Assembly: GCA_034359265.1 (NCBI GenBank)
Contig: CP136894.1
Span: forward strand, 30,534,501-30,598,500
Source: Canna indica
Lineage: Eukaryota > Streptophyta > Magnoliopsida > Zingiberales > Cannaceae
Direction: 5' to 3'
DNA length: 64,000 nucleotides
The translations under genes and the position numbers were made by a program. The notes beneath the pieces were generated by a model. The model worked only from the letters and a program-made list of their open reading frames with translations. It searched no databases and was not told the origin of the DNA. Positions 1-10,826 of the stretch are shown piece after piece. Position 1 is the first letter of the stretch, and every line of letters starts with the position of its first letter.

Positions 1-202
1 TAAGATCACGCTGGGAGGACGTCTTTGAAAGCTAATGTACGTTGCAAGTTGTCCACAATAAATTGAAGTTCTTTGTGATGAATTTTTGATGGCTGCGTTT
101 ATCTGCTTTAGCCAGCTGGGACAGCTTGCTTGTGCGCCATTAATTGTAACCGGAGTAGATGCACTGCTCCTATTAACTATTTTGTAGGTGTTAGCATTTA
201 GG
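1..202. other. Unassigned non-coding DNA
   Basis: No gene or repeat is recognisable. Every frame closes within a few dozen bases of the window edge, so the end of an upstream gene cannot be excluded, but nothing supports one. Confidence 0.3.
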
Positions 203-300
203 CAGGGCCGGCCCTACCAATAGATCAAGAAGACAATCGCCTACCCTTAAAATTATAAGCCTCCGAGTACTTAGACTCGTTGCTTAATATATATTATATT
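203..300 (+). mobile_element. hAT-like transposon terminus (remnant)
   Basis: The palindromic string CAGGGCCGGCCCT at 203-215 is followed by an AT-rich stretch. Many plant hAT elements begin with a CAGGGCCGGCCCT-like terminal inverted repeat, so this may be one end of such an element. No matching opposite end and no 8 bp target duplication were found, so the extent is a guess. Confidence 0.3.
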
Positions 301-465
301 TATATTATTATAAATTAAAATTTCAAATAAATTATTTAATCTTCTATAATAATATTTTTCTCTTATTTTTATTAATGAGTCCATTATAATTTTATTAATT
401 TTTTACTCAATTTTTATTAGGAATATTCATTGGGTCAATCCAACGCAATCAAACCCAAGAATTCC

Positions 466-499
466 GACCCGACCCAACCTATTTGGGTTGGATCGGGTC
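466..499. repeat. Short hairpin of GACCCGACCCAACC units
   Basis: Arms 466-479 and 486-499 are complementary at 13 of 14 positions with a six-base spacer. Related CCCAACCCGACCCG text recurs near 1340, outside the foldback repeat described next, so the two may be the outer parts of one older element that was later split. Confidence 0.5.
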
Positions 500-689
500 G
501 AGTCGGGTGCAATCCGACCAAACCCAATTATAATCGAGTCGGTCTCGGATTTTAGAATTTGACCCTCAATGATTCGAGACTCAACCACGATGATCCAATT
601 ATGTATATTTTTTAATTATTTTTTGGTCTCCCAAAATATTATATTTAAATACTTATCATATTTCCCTAATTATTTTTTATTTAAAAAAA

Positions 690-1246
690 AATTAATTATG
701 TTTTTGGTCCCCAAATTATCATATTTTTTTCGTTTGGTCCCTCATTTTTAAAACTTTTCATTTAGTTCCTCAAAAATTATTTTCGTTTCTGTTTGGTCCC
801 TTCGTTAACTTTTGATGTTAGGTGCCAACATGGAATGCTGACATGGACTAAAGGAAAAAAATAAGATATTTTGATGAACTAAATGAAAAATATATATATA
901 TTAATAATCTAAAATATAACAATATATATATTAATAATCTAAAATATAACAATATATAATTTAATAATCTAAAGCAAAACAATATATAATTATGTTTTAA
1001 ATTATTAAAATATATATTTTTTCATCCAGTCTCTTAAAATATTTTATTTTTTTCGTTTGATTTCTCTTTAGTCCATGTCAGCATTCCATATTGGCACTTA
1101 ATATCAAAAGTTAACGAAAAATTAATAGAGGGACCAAACGAAAATAAAAATAATTTTTGATGGACTAAATAATTTTTTTTTGAAAATGAAGGACCAAACG
1201 AAAACAAATATGATATTTTGAGAGATCAAAAAACATAATTAAGCTA
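690..1246. mobile_element. Foldback / long inverted-repeat element
   Basis: The left arm (about 690-845) reads as the reverse complement of the right arm (about 1070-1246). Shared landmarks are TTCGTTTGGTCCCTC, GTTAACTTTTGATGTTA and GGAATGCTGACATGGAC, in mirrored order. The 200-odd bases between the arms are AT-rich with short repeats (AATAATCTAAAATATAAC appears twice). There is no coding capacity. Long inverted arms with a small core fit a non-autonomous Mutator-like or foldback element. I could not find a clear target duplication, so the superfamily is an inference. Confidence 0.6.
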
Positions 1247-1249
1247 TTT

Positions 1250-2525
1250 TTTTTTTCAAAATCTCATTTTTACCTAAACAGGTAACTTGACTACCAGACC
1301 CGATTACATTTGATGGATCGAATCGATTTTTTCCCTAAACCCAACCCGACCCGTGAACAACCATACTTTTTGTAATGTCTCATTACTCCCCCGATCAATT
1401 AAAAAGTAATCGTAATTAATTTTCTTGATTAATCTTATCGTAAAAAAATCTTTAACCAATTAAACATTAACTGCCAATTAAAATTAATTAGACAGAATAA
1501 ACTCATGCACGTATCTTCTTGTTAAACAAAATAAACATTTGAATTTTAATATTTTTTTACTTTAATCAATTGACAAACGAAAAAAAATCAATTAGTAATT
1601 ATACGACCAAATCTTAAGTGATACGCTTGTACAATCTTCAATCAAGACCAAACGATCCAAAAAAATTTCATTCATTAGACCCAAAATATCTCATCTTAAA
1701 ATTTGATCAGGTCACGATCTCTTTTTGATCGCCGTTGCATTTAGGAGCACCGATGAAGTGATGATAAAGCAATAGACAATTAGAGACGTCACACAGAAGA
1801 AAAAGTTCGTTGAACTGTCTGTACTCGGTATCTATGTATTAATTGTCAAGCAACTGTTTCCTGGTTACTACCCAACTACTGGAGGATATAATTATAACTA
1901 CGCCTCTAGAAAGCAATAGCTTCATCAATTAGGGCAAAAAAAGAAATATGAAGTAAATAATAACAAGTACCTATATGATATGTACGCTTAACTACTTTTG
2001 TAGAAAGCTGTAGTTTGATCAATTCGAGTGGAAAAATTAAGATATATAAGTTAACTAATATCAAGTAATATTACCTTTGGCGCCAGTAATTTTCGGGGTC
2101 AGGTGAGACGCCGGTTTATTCTTTATACATACGACACAGGCGCCGTTACGTAAATCATTATAATTTTTTTATTTATTGGAGTGAATTGATAATATATGCA
2201 TGTGCACCTCTAAAAAGAAGATATATTAATAATTGATAGTGTATTCTCATCATTAACTTCTATATCTACAAAATCATTAATAAGATTAGTGCATCTTGCT
2301 CCTATTGCGATAAGATTGTGCACTAGCTAGCTGTTCCAGCCCAGCACAGATAAACGTGGCCATCATTTATTTTGAACATGTAGTATTTATTGTCGAGTAC
2401 ATCCAACGCAACTCAGCGATATCCACTAAGAGTGATCTTATTTAGTTAGCATTTAAAAGCAGAGGTAATCATAATCGACTTGTGATGAAGTCATTGTTTT
2501 CACGCCCTCCGATCCATCCAAAAAC
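1250..2525. other. AT-rich intergenic DNA, nothing recognisable
   Basis: About 1.3 kb with no open frame of interest, no terminal repeats and no homology to the elements elsewhere in the window. Confidence 0.4.
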
Positions 2526-2528
2526 TAG

Positions 2529-2855
2529 GTGACGTGTACATTAAATATCATAAACCCGGACTTAACGGTACAAGACAAACCGTTAAAACACGTCACACCC
2601 CTGATGAAAGAACAGTTCAATCGGCACATTACTGAATTACTCAAAATCGATGTCATAAGACCAAGTTCTAGCAGACATAGAACTATGACAATAATAGTAA
2701 ACTCTGGAACAACGATTGACCCAATTACTCAAAGAGAGGTTAAAGGGAAGGAACGCATGGTCTTTAACTATCGAACATTGAATGACAACACACATAAAGA
2801 CCAATATATTGAAGTTTGTCAAAAAAAATTCACCAACAAATGGTGGCGGAGCTAA
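2529..2855 (+). pseudogene. Endogenous plant pararetrovirus reverse-transcriptase fragment (Caulimoviridae-like)
   Basis: The frame encodes about 95 residues that look like the N-terminal part of a caulimovirid reverse transcriptase: an IRPS-type motif about 45 residues in, followed by KGKERMVFNYR and LND before similarity ends near residue 93. This replaces the VKKKDGS...CIDYR layout of the gypsy RTs elsewhere in the window. The RT active site, RNase H, protease, movement and coat regions are all absent. The frame opens on a GTG with no real start and closes with unrelated residues after the similarity ends, so it is a broken internal piece of an old insertion. Neighbouring DNA is non-coding. 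Assignment to the family rests on the KGKERMV-type motif; the genus (Florendovirus-like is my guess) needs a phylogeny. It could alternatively be a divergent Ty3/gypsy RT. Confidence 0.65.
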
Positions 2856-3204
2856 AAAATCAAAACTCAAAATAGACATATGGATGAATACTATAATTAA
2901 CAAAACAAATATATGTTTTAAAAGATAATTTATTATATTACGTAGAAAATTAATAAATATTCTTCATATATAATTTATAATCATAAAACATAATTCTAAA
3001 TTCTAAATTTAAAAATAATTATAATGCTTCTGGATGAGTTTTCACACGTTGATAATATTTTATACTAATTTCATTGTCAGTTATATTGATAACTCTTTGA
3101 AACGAAACTATTTAGCTAATCTTTTGGTGGATATTTGTTATTATTTCTAGCATAGTTAAATAGAAATCTCAGTTTTAATTTCACTAATGGTTTATTTTTT
3201 CCTC
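2856..3204. other. AT-rich DNA with no gene
   Basis: No recognisable feature. It separates the pararetroviral fragment from the truncated copia LTR. Confidence 0.4.
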
Positions 3205-3615
3205 ATGTGCTGCATCTTTATTCATAAAGATTATGATGAACCCCATGAATTCGGGCAAATGATTCTAAGGTCGTGATGAGATCATGCTAGTGAGACTTGG
3301 AATTCAGATGCCCTATTTTAAATATTTCTAGTCATAGGATCACCGATTAGGGGATCAGTGATTCTGGTAAGACTAGTGCACTTATGAACTGTCATTAATG
3401 TACAAGTGCAGATGCTCATTAAGGAATGAGTTCACTGAACGGACCCGCATGAAGAACACCGAATGAAATCCTTACATAAATGTTAATATGATGTTCCTCA
3501 GGTGATAGTAGGTGTGACCAATCCTTGGACCTGAGGTTGCCATGATTATCCTGTGTTTGACGATCCATTGCTTTGGTTTTATCCATACGTATGCTGAGTG
3601 TTACTGGGCATGGGG
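3205..3615 (+). repeat. Family-A copia LTR, left fragment
   Basis: This matches, base by base with scattered changes, the LTRs at 29135, 52352 and (inverted) 38083-40361: GCTGCATCTTTATT, the ATTAGGGGATC segment and GGACCTGAGGTTGCCATG follow in the same order. The first roughly 100 bases expected of the LTR (starting TGTGAAAGGAATAG) are missing, so the left edge is truncated. It stops at GGGG where the CACTA element begins and resumes at 10341. Confidence 0.8.
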
Positions 3616-3639
3616 CACTACTGGAATAATAAGCATCAG

Positions 3640-4000
3640 CAACGGCTTAAGCCGTTACTAAAAACCATCAGCAACGGCTTGCAACGGCCCGACCCATTGC
3701 AACGCAGCCGTGGCAGAAACACGCGTTGCTGATAACTTAGCAACAGATCAGCAACGACCCGAGCGATCGTTGCTAATAACATTATCAGCAACGGTTCGGC
3801 CACGGCTGCGGGGTCGTTGTAGATATGTACATCAGCAACGGCCCTGCGGCCGTGGCAAGGCCATTAGTGAAAGCTCGTTGCTAAGCCGTTGTTGTAGGTC
3901 ATCAGCAACGACTTTGAGATTGCGGCCCAGAAAATACGATACACTTTTAGTAACGACTTTCCCACAGACAGCCGTGGGAAATCTGTTGCTGATGATGTTA
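3640..4000. repeat. CACTA subterminal repeats, 3' side
   Basis: ATCAGCAACGGC and its complement GCCGTTGCTGA recur about a dozen times in direct and inverted orientation (for example near 3645, 3668, 3720, 3783, 3830, 3898, 3985). In characterised En/Spm elements such subterminal motifs bind the TNPA-type protein; that role is inferred here from position and motif density. An open frame across this block is a by-product of its GC content. Confidence 0.8.
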
Positions 4001-4257
4001 ACCTATAACTAAATTTTTTTAAAATTTCTAATTTTCATTAATACATTGATACATTTAACCTGATACATAACTCACACACCCATACACACATCCATTCACA
4101 TACACATCACAAATACACCCAGATATACATCAAAATAATTATACTTATATTTATAATTATCCATAATCATATAAAATATATTCAAATTCAAAACTATCGT
4201 ATCAATATCCACACAAAATAAGTCAATCAAGTATAGTATCCAAGTAACAAAGTCAAT

Positions 4258-5342
4258 ATCTAAACAAAACAATAAATCTCATGACGACGGTGGAGCAGAG
4301 GAAGGTCTGGATCATAATATGGCGGGGTCTGGAGTGCTTGGATGTACACCGGCATGGACTGACTCAATGACGATGGATCTGATGATGTCGAAGGGATGCC
4401 TGCTCCGGTATGACCTGAGATGTTGCGTAGCATAGCATGGATCGCCGTTATCATCTAACTCTGATGCTCAATCATCTCACTCTGATGTGCGATCGTCTCC
4501 TCCAATGTCCTTATCCTGCTACTCTGATCATAACTTATCTTGGAGGTGGATGACCGCTCACCAGCGACCGGACGGGTCGGTGCCCCAAGTGGCCCTAGCA
4601 CGGCTCGCATATGACCACTATATGCAAAGACATATACGCGGCCGTGGTCCCAGCCATTTGTAGCCTCGACCCACGCTCCTGCGTCAAAGTCCTCGGGGGT
4701 GCCTCCACGCTGCATCACCGTTTGATTGTAGGTCTCCTACTAGAGTTTAATTTTTTATTTCATATTTTTCCTAAAACTTAAATTATAAATAAATAATGAA
4801 TAATTTAAACAAATATACTTACTATAATGATTCCAGTGCGGTTTTCAATGTCCTCTCCCGTCCCATGTACTCGACGGTGAGTTCGCTCAAACACCTCCAT
4901 CGGGGAGGGTTGCTGGACAGTCCCGTCATCCATCACCACCGTCTATATTTACAAAACAAATACATTAATTAGTACACAGAGTAACAAATAAAATATATAA
5001 TTAAAAATAAGGTATAATACTTACCTTATGACTCGCGTGCACTGTAAATTAAATAGACTCGTCAGTGTGACGCGCTCCTCCCCCTGACATGCGGTTTCTA
5101 GTCGCAGTCCTAGAAAGCTCATGCCATCGATCCGTCAACCATAATGCCACGAGCTGGTCCCATATATCCGAAGTAATCCAATCGGGGCTATATCCCCGAG
5201 TCTCCGCGATGTTTGTGGTCCCAGCTCGGGCCATCGCTTGGGACTGGGCCTGCCCCAACTGACCATTGTACCTCTTCTGGGAAATAGCCTCCCAGGCACT
5301 GTAAATAAAGGACCTCTAGTCCTCAGCCCATGTATAGCGAGC
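4258..5342 (-). pseudogene. CACTA second protein (plant En/Spm transposase family, Ptta-like), three exons, broken
   Basis: Three pieces read through plausible splice sites on the minus strand. Exon 1 (5342-5025) is preceded by TTTTACAG and ends at CATAAG|GTAAGT. Exon 2 (4942-4823, 120 bp) follows AATATAG, encodes a PMEVFERTHRR block and ends at a second GTAAGT. Exon 3 starts near 4736 and runs to 4258. It includes MQRGGTPEDFDAGAWVEA and a C-terminal RIRTLEETIAHQSEMIEHQ helix that could be a coiled coil. The ERTHRR block and the following coiled-coil tail resemble the plant Ptta/En/Spm transposase domain. The acceptor before exon 1 implies a further upstream exon that I did not find. Stops fall in exon 1 (AED*RS), at the end of exon 1 and after HQS in exon 3. 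It lies downstream of TNPD, the usual order in such elements. Confidence 0.6.
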
Positions 5343-5488
5343 CTGTAAAATAATAATATCAGTACCAGCATTAATTATCATGTATAAAAAAAAATTTAAT
5401 ACAAGCCTTAATACATATTTGTCGAATAAGTATATAATTAAATTATATATATTGTAGAGATATATTTAATATAAGATATACTTTACAA

Positions 5489-8400
5489 TTATTCCTCATC
5501 ATCTGAGTAATAGTTTTCGAATTCTTCCTCTTCTTTCTCTTCTTCATCTTCTTCATCTCCAGCTTCCTCAACTTCATGATCATCATCATCAACATATTCA
5601 ACTTCTAATTGAACTAACGTTGTGTCTGCATCCTCGAGTATTGGAATAATACGGTCTACAGCAAAAGTATCATCTTCTTGATAGAAATCATCTGTCACAT
5701 CAAATATCGGCTCATTTTTTTCCGCTATCGGATCAATTCTTCCTCTACCTTTAGTCTTACATACTACACGCCAATTTGCTCTATCTTTATTTTTAGCCGG
5801 ATACTTCATGTAATATACTTGTTCAGCTTATGATGCCAATATAAAAGGTTCATTTGCTGCTAATTTCGATTTGTAATTAACCTCAACAAGTTTGTATTTT
5901 GGATGAACTTTCATGCCCCTTTTTGTTGTACCAGACCAATGACATCTAAATAGGATAACTGATTTCAAGCCGAAGTAGTGCAACTCTATCACTTCTTCCA
6001 CCAGTCCATAAAAATCCATATCACATTCAACATACGTTGTCCCTTTCACGCAGACCCCGGCATTCATCGTCTTCTTTGTAAATGCATATTCAACCGTGTG
6101 AAATTTATACTCACTAATAAAATATCCGCTATAACACGACACTAGTCGCGACGGTTCACTAACAAACTCAAATATTCTTTCATTTATTTCAACTCTGTGA
6201 TCTTTGTTGTAAGCCTGAATCCAAGTAGGAAAATCACGATTATGTAATCTCTTCAATTCTTGATCGTTGTGATTAGAGTATTTTTACACCATCTCAATGT
6301 CAAATATTTCAATGAATTGTTCAATCTCTGGACAATTGAGTAATACGTACAATTGTGTCAAATGATGCTCTTCGTTGCTTAAGTGTCGAGATGGACGAGA
6401 ACCAAAAGCACGATCAGAGTGACAAAATATATTTAAACGTCCATTTGAATGTCGAACTCCCCCGTCGTCATTACGTGGAAGACGATCAAATCTTGTCTGT
6501 ACTGTCGATTTAAAGTAAAATGAGCAGAATATTGAATTTTTTTGGATGATATACTATTTAGATACCGATCCTTCAACAGCTGCGGTGTTCTTTACTTTTT
6601 TCTTCAGACAATTCATATATTTTTCAAATAAGTACATCCACTGGTATTGAACGGGGCCACCAACTCATGCCTCGTATGCCAAGTGTACCGGTAAATGCTC
6701 CATCGAGTCAAAGAAGGCAGGAGGGAAAAACTGCTCTAGCTTGCATATAATTTCAACAATATTACTTTCAAGTGCTGACATATCTTCGACTCGAAGGACA
6801 TTTGCACAAATATTTCTAAAAAAACATACTTAATTCAGTCAACGAACCCCAAATATTATCAGGTAGAAGATCTCGAAATACAATTGAAAGCAATCTCTGC
6901 ATGAATACATGGCAATCGTGGCTCTTCATCCCTAATATTTTGCAATCATCGATGTTCACACATCGAGATAAGTTTGAGGCATATCCATTGGGTAATTTGA
7001 GTTCTTTTATCCATTGACAAACATCTTTGATATGTTGTTTATTTAATACATACGGGGCCTTCAGCTTCAGATATCGTTCGTTGACCTCTTGTAACTCCAA
7101 CTTCGGTCTCTTACAAAGTATTTTTATATCATGTCGGGTCTTGACATTATCTTTAGTTTTTCCGAAAACATCCATCAAAGTGTTAAAAATATTATCAAAC
7201 ACATTTTTTTCAATGACATCCAAATTATGACGTATCAGTAATGAACTCCAATACGACAATTTCCAAAAGATACTTTTTTTTCACCCAGTTATGTGTTTGA
7301 CCAAAGCTCGACACTTTCATTCCGACCAAACACTATCTCTGGAAGTGCCGAAACACGTGCTAACATTTGTTCACCAGACAACATCGATGGTGGCTCATCT
7401 CTTTCGACTCTGCCCTTAGTAAATTTATTACGATTCCTTCGATACTGATGGTTAGCCGGTAGGAATCGACGATGATAATCAAAGAATGAGATTTTTTGTT
7501 CGTTCTGAAGACTGAATGATTTAGAGTGTTCCATACAATACAGACAAGAGAGTCGGCCGTGAGCGCTCTAACCAGACAACATGTCGTACGCCGGGAAATC
7601 ATTAATTGTCCATAAAACCGCGATCTTTAAATTGAAGTTTTGCTTCCGTTGACAATCATAAGTGACAGCTCCCTTAGTCCATAATGTTTTCAATTCATCT
7701 ATCAAGGGCCTGAGAAACACGTCAATTTTTTTTTGCGGACCCTTAGAACCCGGAATAATCATCGAAAGATAAATAAATTCATCTTCCACACACATTGGTG
7801 GCAAATTATAAATTGTTAGCAACACTGGCCAAACTGAATAAGGAGTTGCAGAATGACCAAACGAATTAAAACCATCCGTGCACAATCCCAATCTGATATT
7901 TCTAATATCCCTAGCAAATGAAGGATAACATGTATCCAAATGTTTCCATACTTCTCTATCAGATGGATGAGTCATTACTGTATCGTCACGACTTTTTCCA
8001 TGCCAACTCATATAGGGGGCCGTCTTTTCTGACATGAATAATCTTTGAAGCCTCGGTGTTAGTGGAAAATACCGAAGCACCTTAAACAGAATATTTTTCT
8101 GTCGAACTGATTTCTTCTCCTTGTAACGAGGATGTTGACATACAGGGCATTTATCCAACTGCATATTTTTTTTATAATATAAAATGCAGTTATTTTGGCA
8201 TGTGTGTATTTTTTCGTACTCAAGCCCTAATTTTTTTATCAACTTTTTAGTCTTATAAAAAGTTGGCTCAAACTTGTTATCAGTAGGCAGCATTCCATTA
8301 ATCAATCCTGCAATCCGATCAAACGCAACCTCGCTGATATTACAATAAGCCTTGTTGTTTAGGAGCTACGTCATTGCCGAAAACCTAGTGTATTTAGGAC

Positions 8401-8971
8401 AATTCTCATACCAAGGTTCATCGACAGCTTTCAACATCTCGTAAAATTCTACAGCTTCTTTATTCGGCAATTTAATCTCTACCGCAATTTATACTTCTGT
8501 GATATCAATACCTGTAGTATCTAGTGGCACTATCGTCTTAGTAACTGGTCGATCGACATTATCATTCAGGTGGAATTGACCCCCAAGTCTATCAAGTATC
8601 ATAGTTCTATAGGGATTAGATAGACTGTATGAAGAAACACCAGTAGAGGGAGATGCACCATGTGTTTGAACGACAGGATTGCTCGACGTCCCAACTTCAC
8701 GTGACTCCATGTGACAAGTCCATAGAAAATATCTTGGTGCAAATCCTTTGCTATATAGATGCAGAGTGATAGTTTCCCGATCCAAAAATCATCCATTCAA
8801 GCAAATGCGGCACGGACATCGGATTTTATCACCGACGTTAATGAATTTCCGATTCGAATAGGCAAAATTTAGGAAGTAAGTTATGCTTAATCCAAATTCA
8901 TTCATTAAAGCTCCACGATCAAGACTTCGGTACATCCAACTTCGATCGCCCGACATGATTCTGTCAATCAA
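5489..8971 (-). pseudogene. CACTA TNPD-type transposase, degenerate
   Basis: Reading from 8971 down, the N-terminus (SWMYRSLDRGALMNEF, then CPCRICLNG) is the plant transposase-associated domain. The central block 8305-7568 contains CPVCQHPRYKE, MSWHGKSRDD, VWKHLD and LCTDGFNSFG, the Transposase_21 (TNP2) core. HGRLSCLYCMEHSKSF and HRRFLP (7550-7450), then RHNLDVIEKNVFDN (about 7230-7190), continue it. A DUF4218-like stretch (6815-6256) contains QFFPPAFFDSMEHLPVHL. A DUF4216-like stretch (6256-5828) contains VILFRCHW and KVHPKYKLVEV. The C-terminus (5809-5489) ends in a very acidic D/E-rich tail. Damage: in-frame stops after CLNG, after ITEV, after SAMT and after DMLSG, a frameshift near 7260, and further stops in the DUF4218 region and near 5828. 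Total length matches the family, so this was a full gene inactivated by point changes. Confidence 0.85.
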
Positions 8972-9061
8972 TGAGAATTTCTTCAGTTAATGTCTTTAGG
9001 TGAGATGGTCCTATTTCATTCGGGATTCATGTTATTCATATTGCACAAAGTATTTCTTTTA

Positions 9062-9185
9062 ACCGCTAATTTCATTCTAAATTTCGGCAGCATCTCCCTA
9101 CAGTTCTCCGAATACGCATATCATCTGGGTGCGTATCGGAGAACAAGAGAGATGCTGCCAAAATTTAGAATGAGTTAACGGTTAA
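9062..9185. repeat. Large hairpin in the TNPD leader
   Basis: The left arm (about 9060-9118) contains CATTCTAAATTTCGGCAGCA and TTCTCCGAATACGCA. The right arm (about 9137-9186) is its reverse complement, containing TGCGTATCGGAGAAC and TGCTGCCAAAATTTAGAATG. The loop is under 20 bases. It lies about 90 bases upstream of the TNPD coding region, so a transcript from the right end would carry a long stem in its 5' leader. Its function is unknown. Confidence 0.8.
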
Positions 9186-9239
9186 AAGAAAAAAATTAAG
9201 TACAATACAAATAACTATATTCCCAAATTGTCCAATCAG

Positions 9240-9990
9240 GGATAATTCAAGGGTTGTACGTCGTATAAAAGATCATCTACTTCTTTTACACGAACATACA
9301 ACCCACGAATGGATATAAGGTTTTGCTAAATCATATCCGACTCGTTGATGCGTACGTGAAACGTATCAACGCGTCGGATGGATGATTATTTTCTAAATAT
9401 TTTGAGTCAGTTCGAGTCCATAGTGGACAATTTCGACGTGAGTCCAAAGTCGACAATTTTGGCACGAGTCCACTGAGGACGACTACAGACTAATTAATAT
9501 TTCAACCAATTAATATTAATCTAAACATTAATCTAAAACATAGCATTTATTTTAATTAACTAATTAACATAGCATTAATCTATACATAAATCTAAAACAT
9601 AAAATTAATCTAAAACATAACATTAATCTAAACAGATTAATCTAAAAATTAATCTAAACCCTAACTAATCTAAAAATTAAACACTAATTAAAATTAAACC
9701 CTATTTTCGGCGCTGGAGTCCAGTGTTCGATAAATGTTGGACACTAGACAATGCTCCGGCCACCGGCTGTCAGCCGAAACCCTAAATATAGGGTTTTGCC
9801 TAGTTCTACAGTAAATGGAGAGTCATTACGGTGCGCGAATTACCTGGAGCAAGCGACGACGGTGGGCGGCAGCGGCGAATGGCTTCAGCAGTTGAGGACG
9901 GCGGGCGACGACGGCGGGCAGCAGGGATCGGCGATGGCGGCAGTAGCATGAAGAGGAAGAAGAAGGAGGAAGGGGCAGACGCGATCCGCC
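9240..9990. other. CACTA right-hand non-coding region with short repeats
   Basis: Three degenerate copies of a GAGTCCA...GACAATTT unit lie at 9413-9480, and a run of ATTAATCTAAAACATA repeats at 9530-9660. GC-rich DNA follows at 9740-9960; an open frame there is not supported as a gene. This interval probably holds the element's promoter and first untranslated exon, but no promoter motif is convincing. Confidence 0.5.
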
Positions 9991-9994
9991 GACC

Positions 9995-10330
9995 TATATA
10001 AACTTATAAGCAATGGCTCACTCGTCCGCTAGAAAGCCGTTGCTGATAAGTAACATCATCAGCAACGTCTCACTCGTCCGTTAGAACGCCATTGTTAATA
10101 AGTATTATAGTTTTACGTCGTGAGCTCGGGATCAGCTCAAGAGTGACTAATGTCGTAGCCGTAACTAAGCCATTTCTAATTTGATAATATATCTGCAATG
10201 GCTCGAGCGGCCGTAATAGAGCCATTGCAGAAACATCACATATGCAACGACTCGAGTGGCCGTGAGAAACTGTTGGAAATTGCACCGATTTTAGCGGTTG
10301 TTGCTGATAGTCGTTGCTGAAGAATATATT
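9995..10330. repeat. CACTA subterminal repeats, 5' side
   Basis: GCCGTTGCTGATAAGTAA, ATCAGCAACG and CTCGAGCGGCCGT-like units recur in both orientations, matching the motif set at the other end of the element. Confidence 0.75.
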
Positions 10331-10340
10331 TCTAGTAGTG

Positions 10341-10826
10341 GGGAAGCATTCATGAATGTAGGTGAACAACCAACATGGAATCAGTTACTCGTAGTGAGAG
10401 GTGATAGTGTCCTATGTATCTCTGCAAGTGTCGACTTGGGAATCTCTGATCATAGTAGACATGAAAGTCAAAAAGAGGTTTCTGACATTTCATTATTGAG
10501 ATGACAACTTGGCAGATAGAATACATATGAATCAGTATTAGGGATTGACACTTTTTCCGTACCCTAGTCGACTTCGGGACATTATAACTGAAAGATTTAG
10601 TTGCACGGTAACTAATCACCTAAGGGCGTTCGATCCCTGCAGATTGAACCTCACACTATCTGAGTAGTCATGACACGTTGCTAGACGTCAATCTTGACTT
10701 GTGAGTGGAGTCCCACACGACCACACTAAAGGGGTTTAGTGTAGGCTCATGAGATTTGTATAGAAGATGTTCTATTAAATTCGATTATCCGTTATGCACA
10801 ACTCACTGTTGGCTTAGTGCGAGGCC
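10341..10826 (+). repeat. Family-A copia LTR, right fragment
   Basis: It continues the LTR interrupted at 3615 (GGGAAGCATTCATGAATGTAGG and onward, matching 30163 and 52898). It is cut again at 10827, just after CTTAGTGCGAGGC, where related copies continue with CCAATGGGTCACAC. The remaining half of this LTR is not in the window on this side. Confidence 0.8.

Larger units (their letters stand above)
3616..10340 (-). mobile_element. CACTA (En/Spm) DNA transposon, complete by its ends
   Basis: The left end reads CACTACTGGAATAAT and the right end TTTCTAGTAGTG, which are inverted copies of the CACTA terminal repeat. GGG flanks both ends (3613-3615 and 10341-10343), the 3 bp duplication expected for this superfamily. 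The empty site is visible in a related LTR near 30163, where CATGGGGAAGCATTC is uninterrupted. Genes run on the minus strand: a TNPD transposase (8971 to 5489), then a second transposase-like gene (5342 to 4258). Both ends carry subterminal repeats. Several stop codons in TNPD indicate that it can no longer move on its own. Confidence 0.92.

Noticed and set aside
1..60. End of a host protein-coding gene at the window edge
   Set aside because: Each frame closes quickly, with no residues that support a domain; nothing distinguishes it from chance.
3710..4012. 100-codon open frame at the left end of the CACTA element
   Set aside because: It lies entirely in the subterminal repeats; its residues just translate the repeated GCAACGG units.
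9751..9951. GC-rich open frame upstream of TNPD
   Set aside because: Wrong strand relative to the element's genes, low-complexity glycine/alanine content and no recognisable domain.
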